Part shown: piece after piece, positions 1 through 5,613 of the stretch
Numbering within the stretch: the stretch's first letter is position 1
How the letters are laid out: every line of letters starts with the position of its first letter
DNA from: Clostridia bacterium
Lineage (GTDB): Bacteria > Bacillota > Clostridia > Oscillospirales > CAG-272
Length of the DNA stretch: 6,439 nt
Reading direction: 5' to 3'
Assembly: GCA_017382555.1 (NCBI GenBank)
Contig: JAFOAB010000013.1
Span: 1-6,439 of the forward strand
Notes under the pieces: generated by a model
Seen by the model: only the letters and a program-made list of their open reading frames with translations
The model's database searches: none
What the model was told of the DNA's origin: nothing
Made by a program: the position numbers and the translations under genes

Positions 1-570
1 CCCGCACTCACCTCACTTCTTGACAGCAATGACGAGAAGCACACCGTTATGTGCATTCTTGCCGATAAGGAGGAGGTTGGCAGCGACGGTAACTCCGGTA
101 TGCAGTGCCGCATCATTGCTGATCTTATAGACGAGATCGCACGTGCTACCGGCTCTAATGCGAACACAGTTCGCGCTCATTCCGAGTGTCTTTCCGCTGA
201 CGTTTGCGCGGCGTATGACCCCAATTTCCCCGAGGTGTTCGAGATTCGTAACGCGGCTATGCTTTCCTGTGGCGTTTCACTTGCAAAGTACACCGGCGCA
301 CGCGGTAAGGGTGGCACTAACGATGCTTCCGCCGAGTTTGTTGCTAAGGTTCGCGGATATCTTGAAAAGGATAACGTTAATTGGCAGATGGCTGAGCTTG
401 GTAAGATCGACGTTGGTGGCGGCGGAACCGTTGCGAAGTTTATTGCAAACCACAATATCGACACCGTTGATATCTGTGTACCCGTAATTTCCATGCACGC
501 ACCCTACGAGGTTGTTTCCAAGGCAGACGTTTACTCCGCTTATCTGGCATTTGCCGCATTCATAAAGTAA
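1..570 (+). CDS. M18-family zinc aminopeptidase, C-terminal part (5' truncated by window)
   Basis: The frame is open from base 1, so the start lies upstream; 189 codons remain of a family usually about 430-470 residues long. The product should be a cytoplasmic, co-catalytic di-zinc aminopeptidase that trims N-terminal residues from peptides. Visible M18 hallmarks are DKEEVGS at bases 64-84, where the two Glu (70-75) match the catalytic base and a metal ligand; SAD at 193-201, whose Asp is a bridging metal-ligand position; and SMHAPYE at 490-510, whose His (496-498) is the last metal ligand. GKGGTND and the C-terminal SKADVYSAY stretch also fit. The N-terminal His and Asp ligands should lie before the window. 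The ATG at 49 is internal: the sequence upstream reads on in frame and the family extends far beyond it. Stop TAA is followed after 1 nt by prfA. An M42 glutamyl aminopeptidase is the alternative, but the SAD and MHAP context favours M18. Substrate preference cannot be read. Confidence 0.88.
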   Translation, partial: PALTSLLDSNDEKHTVMCILADKEEVGSDGNSGMQCRIIADLIDEIARATGSNANTVRAHSECLSADVCAAYDPNFPEVFEIRNAAMLSCGVSLAKYTGARGKGGTNDASAEFVAKVRGYLEKDNVNWQMAELGKIDVGGGGTVAKFIANHNIDTVDICVPVISMHAPYEVVSKADVYSAYLAFAAFIK

Positions 571-571
571 T

Positions 572-1645
572 ATGCTGAACAGGCTTAAAGAGGTTGAACA
601 GAGATACTTCGATATCGAAAAGGAGCTTGAGGCTCCCGACGTTATGTCCGATAGAAAGAAATATCTCGATCTTACGCGCGAATATAAGTCCCTCGGTCCT
701 GTCATTGCCGAGTACAGAGAATATTCCAGACTTTGTGCCGAAATTAAGGGCGCAGAGGAAATAATCGAGCTTGAAAATGATGAAGAGCTTCGTGATATAG
801 CGAAAGAGGAGGCGGCAGAGCTTCGCGCTCTGCTTGCCGAATCCGAGGACAAGCTTAAGATACTCCTTCTCCCTAAGGATCCTAACGATAGCAAAAACGT
901 TATTATTGAGATCCGCGGTGGTGCGGGAGGTGAAGAGGCGGCGCTTTTTGCCGCCGTACTTTACCGAATGTACAATATGTATGCGGATTCCGTTAAATGG
1001 AAGACCGAGCTTGTTTCCTGCAACGAAACCGAGCTTGGCGGCTTTAAGGAGGTAACCTTCTCCGTTGCCGGTGAGGGCGCATACTCCAAGCTGAAATTCG
1101 AAAGCGGAGTTCATCGCGTGCAAAGAGTACCCGAAACCGAAGCGCAGGGCAGAATACAGACCAGCACCGCCACTGTTGCCGTGCTTCCCGAGGCTGAGGA
1201 CGTCGAGATAGAAATTAAGGAATCCGATCTTAAGATCGAAACCATAAAATCGAGCGGCGCGGGCGGACAGCACGTTAACAAGACCGAAAGCGCAATTCGT
1301 CTGCTGCACAAGCCGACCGGCATCATAATCGAATGTCAGGATGAGCGAAGCCAGTTCAAGAACCGTGATAAGGCAATGAAGCTTCTTCGTGCAAAGCTTT
1401 ACGATATGAAGGAGCGCGAGCAGTCCGAAAAGATTGCAAGCGAAAGACGCAGCCAGGTAGGAACCGGAGACAGAAGCGAACGCATCAGAACCTATAATTA
1501 CCAGCAGGGAAGAGTTACCGACCACAGAATCGGTCTTACCCTTTATTCACTTGATGATTTCCTTAACGGCAACATCAACGCGATGCTGGATGCACTTATA
1601 ACTGCAGATGCTGCAGAAAGACTGAAGGGAACTTCATCAACTTGA
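572..1645 (+). CDS. prfA: Peptide chain release factor 1 (RF1)
   Basis: RF1 recognises UAA and UAG in the ribosomal A site and triggers hydrolysis of peptidyl-tRNA. The 357 residues match the usual 355-360. An N-terminal helical domain (about 1-105) is followed by GGAGGEEAALF (116-126). The codon-recognition tripeptide is PET at 187-189, the RF1-type PxT and not the SPF of RF2, within RVQRVPETEAQGRIQTS. The catalytic GGQ is at 231-233 (bases 1262-1270) within SGAGGQHVNKTES; its Gln is the residue methylated by PrmC in characterised bacteria. The ATG at 572 gives the family N-terminus MLNRLKEVE and sits 1 nt after the upstream stop. Only a weak AAAG (564-567) lies before it, so translation probably depends on ribosomes finishing the aminopeptidase gene. 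The gene ends in TGA, which RF2 reads, so RF1 does not terminate its own synthesis. prmC, often next to prfA in Bacillota, is missing here. Confidence 0.97.
   Translation: MLNRLKEVEQRYFDIEKELEAPDVMSDRKKYLDLTREYKSLGPVIAEYREYSRLCAEIKGAEEIIELENDEELRDIAKEEAAELRALLAESEDKLKILLLPKDPNDSKNVIIEIRGGAGGEEAALFAAVLYRMYNMYADSVKWKTELVSCNETELGGFKEVTFSVAGEGAYSKLKFESGVHRVQRVPETEAQGRIQTSTATVAVLPEAEDVEIEIKESDLKIETIKSSGAGGQHVNKTESAIRLLHKPTGIIIECQDERSQFKNRDKAMKLLRAKLYDMKEREQSEKIASERRSQVGTGDRSERIRTYNYQQGRVTDHRIGLTLYSLDDFLNGNINAMLDALITADAAERLKGTSST
1623..1636 (+). promoter_or_regulatory. Possible small hairpin holding the sua5 ribosome binding site
   Basis: TGAAG (1623-1627) and CTTCA (1632-1636) are perfectly complementary around the loop GGAA, which fits the GNRA tetraloop rule. 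The only plausible Shine-Dalgarno for the next gene, AAGGGA (1625-1630), lies partly in the stem and partly in the loop, 11 nt before the TTG start. A ribosome finishing prfA would melt it, which would favour coupled translation. The stem is only 5 bp and lies inside conserved coding sequence, so it could be chance. A second short self-complementary stretch, CTGCAG-ATG-CTGCAG, lies just upstream at 1602-1616. Confidence 0.3.
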
Positions 1646-2673
1646 AAACTCTATTCATAAACGCAGATCCTGAGGCATTCAACCCTGAATGCCTCACGGA
1701 TTGCGGCGAGATTATCAAATGCGGCGGACTTGTAGCGTTTCCGACGGAAACAGTATACGGTCTTGGCGCAGACGGCACAAACGACGTTGCCGTTAAGAAA
1801 ATATTCGAGGCAAAGGGAAGACCGCAAAACAACCCGCTCATACTCCATTTTGCGAGTGTTGAGGATTGTGCCGCATTTGCGGAGTGCGATGAAAGATTTT
1901 TTGCACTTGCGGATGCTTTTATGCCCGGACCGCTGACGGTTGTATTACCCTCTAAGGGCAAATGCGCGCCAAGCGTGACAGCGGGGCTTGATTCCGTTGC
2001 CGTGAGGGTGCCAATACACCCCGTGGCAAGAGAGCTTATCAGATTATCGGGAAAACCGATTGCCGCCCCCTCTGCAAATATATCGGGTAAGCCATCTCCC
2101 ACACTCGCCGAGCACGTCAGCGCAGATCTTGACGGTGTTATAGACGCTATTATTGACGGCGGAGCTTGCTCCGTAGGGCTTGAATCGACTATCGTAAAGC
2201 TTGATGAAAACGGCGCAACGCTTCTTCGACCAGGAGGAATTACGCTCGAGATGCTTATCTCCGTACTTGGTGATGTTGCTGTAGCCCCCGAGGTTTTGGC
2301 ACCCCCTGAGCCCGGTGCTGTACCGCTCAGTCCCGGAATGCTTTTAAAGCATTATGCACCAAATGCTCCCCTTTATCTCGTAAGAGCCGATTCCGATGTT
2401 AAAATGTCGGAGTTCTTTTTCGAGGCATCAAAGGATGCCGAAAACGCGGTAATATGCTTTGACGGCTTTGCACCCAAGCAGAGCAACGTATATTACATAG
2501 GCGACAAAAATGATGAATTCGAGCACGCTCGGAGACTTTTTGATCTGCTCAGAGTTGCCGATACCAACGGCGCCAAACGAATTTACGCACCGATGCCCAA
2601 GAGAGACGGAATGGGTCTTGCGCTCCAAAACAGAATGCTTCGCGCAGCCGCGTTCCGCATTAAAGATTTGTAA
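1642..2673 (+). CDS. sua5: L-threonylcarbamoyladenylate synthase, two-domain Sua5/YwlC type
   Basis: The enzyme makes threonylcarbamoyl-AMP from threonine, bicarbonate and ATP, the first step of t6A37 modification of ANN-decoding tRNAs in the cytoplasm. The YrdC/TsaC-like catalytic domain (about 15-205) shows PTETVYGLG (34-42), KGRPQNNPLILH (58-69), PGPLTVVLPSK, VAVRVP, APSANISGKPSPT (142-154), ESTIV (181-185) and LRPGGIT (195-201). The interdomain linker with SPGMLLKHYAP (230-240) leads into a C-terminal Sua5 domain (about 245-343). With 343 residues it is full-length Sua5 and not the short TsaC form. The start is TTG at 1642-1644, overlapping the prfA TGA as TTGA; no in-frame ATG lies near, and the product begins as family members do. 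AAGGGA at 1625-1630 is a somewhat distant ribosome site. Overlap and start codon point to translational coupling with prfA. Confidence 0.96.
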   Translation: MKTLFINADPEAFNPECLTDCGEIIKCGGLVAFPTETVYGLGADGTNDVAVKKIFEAKGRPQNNPLILHFASVEDCAAFAECDERFFALADAFMPGPLTVVLPSKGKCAPSVTAGLDSVAVRVPIHPVARELIRLSGKPIAAPSANISGKPSPTLAEHVSADLDGVIDAIIDGGACSVGLESTIVKLDENGATLLRPGGITLEMLISVLGDVAVAPEVLAPPEPGAVPLSPGMLLKHYAPNAPLYLVRADSDVKMSEFFFEASKDAENAVICFDGFAPKQSNVYYIGDKNDEFEHARRLFDLLRVADTNGAKRIYAPMPKRDGMGLALQNRMLRAAAFRIKDL

Positions 2674-2685
2674 ATAATGCTTAAC

Positions 2686-2691
2686 GAGAGG
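2686..2691 (+). promoter_or_regulatory. Ribosome binding site of the parC-like gene
   Basis: GAGAGG ends 6 nt before the ATG at 2698, inside the 24-nt gap after sua5. It is the clearest Shine-Dalgarno up to this point in the window and fixes the start. It suggests the topoisomerase gene is initiated independently of sua5 rather than only by coupling. Confidence 0.75.
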
Positions 2692-2697
2692 TAAGAG

Positions 2698-4938
2698 ATG
2701 GCAAGAAAGAAAGCCACTCCCGAAAAAAAGCTGACAGATATTAACGAGCCCCAGCTTCCCGCAGTTCCGCAGTTAATTACGGACACAATCCGCGATAACT
2801 ATATGCCGTACGTAATGACGGTAATAGTAAGCCGTGCTATTCCGGAAATCGATGGCTTTAAGCCGTCGCAGAGAAAGCTGCTGTACACTATGTACAAAAT
2901 GGGATTGCTAACCGGTAACAGAACTAAAAGCACCAACATTGTCGGTCAAACAATGAAGCTTCACCCACACGGCGATGCTTCTATTTACGAGACAATGGTA
3001 CGTCTTACGAAGGGCAATGACGCTCTTCTTCACCCCTTTATCGACTCCAAGGGGTGCTTTGGTAAGCAGTACAGCCACGATATGGCGTATGCTGCCGCAC
3101 GTTATACCGAGGCAAAGCTTGACCATATATGTACGGAGCTTTTCTCGGGTATTGACAAGGACGCGGTCGATATGGTGCCGAACTATGACAACACCATGCT
3201 TGAGCCCGTGCTGTTCCCAACAACCTTCCCAAACGTTCTTGTTTCGCCTAACTCCGGTATAGCGGTTGGCATGGCAAGCTCTGTTTGCTCATTTAACCTT
3301 GCCGAGATTTGCGATGCAACCACCGCGCTCCTCAAAAATCCCAAGGCTACTACCGACAAGCTTCTCGACATTATGCCCGCACCCGATTTCTCCGGAGGTG
3401 CCGAGCTTGTATATGACCGCGAACAGATGAAGCAGATTTATGAAACGGGAAGAGGCTCCATAAAGCTTCGTTCCGTTTGGGAATACAACAAGAAGGATAA
3501 TTGCATCGAGATTCTTGAGATTCCGTATTCCACAAATATAGAGGCTATAATCAAAAAGCTCACAGAGCTTTATAAGGCAGGCAAGCTGAAGGAGGTATCC
3601 GACTTCAGGGACGAGATCGACCTTAACGGCTTCAAGCTTACACTTGATTTGAAGCGTGGCACCGATCCCGAAGCTCTTATGGCTCGTCTTTTCAAGCAAA
3701 CACCTCTTATGAGCGCGTTTGACTGTAATTTTAACGTCCTTATCGACGGCAGCCCCAAGCTTCTCGGTGTTGCTGACATTCTTAAGGAATGGATACGCTT
3801 CCGCCTTAACTGCTTCTGCCGTGAATGCAGATTCGATCTGAAGAAAAAGCAGGACAAGCTTCACCTTCTGCAGGGACTTGGTATGATACTTCTTGACATT
3901 GACAGCTGTATCGCAATCGTTCGCGGAACCGAAAAGGAATCGCAGGTTGTTCCCAATCTTATGAAGGAGTTCGGTATCGACGAAATTCAGGCAGAATACA
4001 TTGCGGAGATAAAGCTCAGGCATCTTAACCGCGAGTACATTCTCGAAAGAATCAAGGAAATCGAAAATCTCCAGAAGGAGATTGCCGAGCTAAACGAGCT
4101 TCTCGCCGACGAATTGAAGCAGAAGAGCGCTATCGCTTCTCAGCTTGCGGCAATCAAGAAAAAGTACGGCAAGCCGAGAAAGACTAAGCTTATCGGAGCC
4201 GAGGAGGTTGTTGAGGTCTCCGAGGTTGCGGTAGAGGAAAATTACAACGTAAGAATCGTTCTCACTCGCGAGGGATACTTTAAGAAGATTACTATGCGTT
4301 CTCTTCAGGGTAATGACGTACACACCTTGAAAGAAGGGGATGAGATAGTATTCGAACGCGATTGCGAGAATATTTCCGAGATTCTCTTCGTTACAAACGC
4401 GCGTCAGGTTTATAACGCCAAGGTTTCCGATTTTTCGCAGGTCAAGGCCTCGTCACTTGGTGAGTTCGTAAATGCGACACTTAAGATGGATGCCGGCGAA
4501 AAGCCGATCTGCGCGGTGCTTACCTCCGAGATCAAGCCCGACAGTAACTTTATATTCATTTTCGAAAACGGCAAGGGCGTAAGGATTCCTCTTTCCGCTT
4601 ACGAAACAAAATCTACAAGAAGACGACTCACAGGAGCATACAGCGCAGCAAGTCCCATTGTTGCCGCTATCTTTGAGGATACAACCAAAGACATTCTTAT
4701 TGAAGCTACGGACGGCAAGGCCATACTCGTTTCGTCGAAGCTTATACCCGAGAAGGCAACACGAAGCGCAGGCGGTGTCCAGGTTATGACATTGAAGAAG
4801 GGACAAACGGTTTCTTCTGCCCTTATTGCGGCAGATAAAAGTGCCGCCGCGGGTGGTGTACGCAAAATCAAAATACCCGCAAGCGGTGCCGCGCTTACAA
4901 AAGGCGACAGGCAAAAGCTTCTCGGAAATGTTGAATGA
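2698..4938 (+). CDS. parC: Type IIA DNA topoisomerase A subunit, ParC-like (topoisomerase IV subunit A)
   Basis: This is the DNA-cleaving and religating subunit of a type IIA topoisomerase, acting on the chromosome with an ATPase partner (ParE or GyrB). The N-terminal breakage-reunion domain (about 25-435) shows YVMTVIVSRAIPEIDGFKPSQRK, where GyrA family members have a YAMSVIVxRALPDVRDGLKP-like stretch, then HPHGD (89-93) and RYTEAKL with catalytic Tyr136 (bases 3103-3105). VPNYDNT and SGIAVGMASS follow. A Glu/Lys-rich coiled-coil segment (about 441-495) leads to a beta-pinwheel C-terminal domain (about 515-735). At 746 residues it is shorter than typical GyrA (about 820-870), and I find no GyrA box (QRRGGKG). 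The nearest Arg-rich stretch is TKSTRRRLTGA (637-647). Both points favour ParC-like decatenase over gyrase. The fluoroquinolone-pocket position matching GyrA Ser83 is Ala94, and Asp87 is Glu98. No parE lies beside it here. That it is gyrase-like in activity cannot be excluded. Confidence 0.93.
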   Translation: MARKKATPEKKLTDINEPQLPAVPQLITDTIRDNYMPYVMTVIVSRAIPEIDGFKPSQRKLLYTMYKMGLLTGNRTKSTNIVGQTMKLHPHGDASIYETMVRLTKGNDALLHPFIDSKGCFGKQYSHDMAYAAARYTEAKLDHICTELFSGIDKDAVDMVPNYDNTMLEPVLFPTTFPNVLVSPNSGIAVGMASSVCSFNLAEICDATTALLKNPKATTDKLLDIMPAPDFSGGAELVYDREQMKQIYETGRGSIKLRSVWEYNKKDNCIEILEIPYSTNIEAIIKKLTELYKAGKLKEVSDFRDEIDLNGFKLTLDLKRGTDPEALMARLFKQTPLMSAFDCNFNVLIDGSPKLLGVADILKEWIRFRLNCFCRECRFDLKKKQDKLHLLQGLGMILLDIDSCIAIVRGTEKESQVVPNLMKEFGIDEIQAEYIAEIKLRHLNREYILERIKEIENLQKEIAELNELLADELKQKSAIASQLAAIKKKYGKPRKTKLIGAEEVVEVSEVAVEENYNVRIVLTREGYFKKITMRSLQGNDVHTLKEGDEIVFERDCENISEILFVTNARQVYNAKVSDFSQVKASSLGEFVNATLKMDAGEKPICAVLTSEIKPDSNFIFIFENGKGVRIPLSAYETKSTRRRLTGAYSAASPIVAAIFEDTTKDILIEATDGKAILVSSKLIPEKATRSAGGVQVMTLKKGQTVSSALIAADKSAAAGGVRKIKIPASGAALTKGDRQKLLGNVE

Positions 4939-4950
4939 AAGGATTGAAAT

Positions 4951-5613
4951 ATGAAAAAAGCATTAATACTTTTCACAGCTGCGGTTGTGCTTTCCGCACT
5001 GTGCTATTTCACGGTTCTTGCCGACGGATATGACAGTACCACAGACCCCGTAATTACGTTAAGCTACGTAAATAACAATCTTCTCCCTCAGATCGATGCA
5101 CGCATCAGTGAGCTTCAGAAGCTCATAGAAAACGGCGGCGGCTCCACGGGAGGTACGGGAAACACCGGCAGCTCGGTCAGCTCCGCTGAAATAACCGATC
5201 TTACAAACCGTGTTTCTTCGCTCGAGAACAGACTTAATTACGTTGCAACAAACGATTCGCTGCTTCAGCTCGCATCGAGAGTTTCTGCTCTTGAGAACAA
5301 AGCCGGTTCCTCAAGCACATCCTCGGGCTCTATGCAGTATACCGCAATCTTCGTTGCATACGGCAAAAAGATCATTGCCCCCACCGCGTCTGTTGAGCTT
5401 ATTTTGCGTTCGGGAAGCGCTGTTGTTGTTTCCCCCTTCGCAGATCAGGGCCTTTCCGACATCACGGTAGGACTCGACCTCCAGAACGGTCAGAACATTT
5501 CTTTTAACCACGCGCTCATAATCCCCAGAGGCGGAGACGGACGCGGAATCAGAATTACATCAACAGAAGGCGCTTACGTAATGGTAAGAGGAGATTATGA
5601 AATTGTCAACTAA
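4951..5613 (+). CDS. Small secreted coiled-coil protein with conserved beta-rich C-terminal domain, function unknown
   Basis: I know no assigned function for this 220-residue protein. It opens with a Sec signal peptide (Lys2-Lys3, hydrophobic 4-23) with a likely cut after VLA (22-24). Cys18 is not in a lipobox, since Leu precedes it. A short segment with DPVITLSYVN (32-41) and a helix (44-60) follow, then a Gly/Ser/Thr linker (62-78), a coiled coil (about 79-117) with a repeated RVSxLEN unit, and a second Ser/Gly linker (119-127). The last part (about 129-220) looks beta-rich: ELILRSGSAVVV (149-160), GLSDITVGLDL (167-177), LIIPRGGDGRGI (189-200) and YVMVRGDYEI (209-218). From memory, proteins with this tail recur as hypotheticals in Clostridia. 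AAAGGA (4938-4943) lies 7 nt before the ATG and overlaps the parC-like stop. Its end overlaps the next gene by 17 nt, so the two envelope proteins are probably made together. An extracytoplasmic structural or adaptor role is a guess. Confidence 0.85.
   Translation: MKKALILFTAAVVLSALCYFTVLADGYDSTTDPVITLSYVNNNLLPQIDARISELQKLIENGGGSTGGTGNTGSSVSSAEITDLTNRVSSLENRLNYVATNDSLLQLASRVSALENKAGSSSTSSGSMQYTAIFVAYGKKIIAPTASVELILRSGSAVVVSPFADQGLSDITVGLDLQNGQNISFNHALIIPRGGDGRGIRITSTEGAYVMVRGDYEIVN
5200..5301 (+). repeat. Two-copy degenerate coding repeat in the coiled coil
   Basis: Bases 5200-5232 and 5269-5301 encode LTNRVSSLENR and LASRVSALENK, eleven-residue units 23 codons apart in the same frame. The DNA copies have diverged at many third positions, so this is an old duplication or heptad-driven convergence and not a recent tandem repeat. 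Confidence 0.6.
5586..5591 (+). promoter_or_regulatory. Ribosome binding site deciding the start of the 3' SpoIID-like gene
   Basis: AAGAGG ends 5 nt before the ATG at 5597 and lies inside the last codons of the preceding gene. It supports 5597 as the start, giving a 17-nt overlap. A TTG two codons further on (5603) could also be served by the adjoining AGGAG (5589-5593), but ATG is preferred. Confidence 0.65.

Noticed and set aside
277..894. 205-codon minus-strand Ser-rich open frame spanning the aminopeptidase-prfA junction
   Set aside because: The Ser runs are the reverse reading of Glu/Lys/Ala/Leu-rich prfA codons, and the frame crosses two genes with no ribosome site.
560..1525. 321-codon minus-strand open frame across prfA
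   Set aside because: It lies fully opposite a certain prfA, its translation is hydrophobic-biased with no recognisable motif, and the frame stays open because TTA, CTA and TCA codons are scarce in the sense gene.
2677..2694. Five-codon mini-ORF ending 3 nt before the parC-like start, a possible leader peptide
   Set aside because: It has no ribosome site of its own, no regulatory codon run and no attenuator hairpin; such a short frame is expected by chance.
2674..2697. Gap between sua5 and the parC-like gene considered as promoter or terminator
   Set aside because: At 24 nt it is too short, with no hairpin plus T-run and no -35/-10 pair; it holds only the ribosome site.
3289..4023. 244-codon minus-strand open frame inside the parC-like gene
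   Set aside because: It is antisense to a conserved domain of a certain gene, has no recognisable motif, and is explained by the sense codon bias.
4963..5006. Lipoprotein signal around Cys18 of the secreted protein
   Set aside because: The residue before Cys is Leu and the preceding residues do not fit a lipobox; a signal peptidase I site after VLA fits better.
5137..5190. Gly/Ser/Thr-rich DNA stretch considered as a tandem repeat or slippage tract
   Set aside because: The codons are mixed and no repeat unit is regular; it reads as a normal flexible linker.
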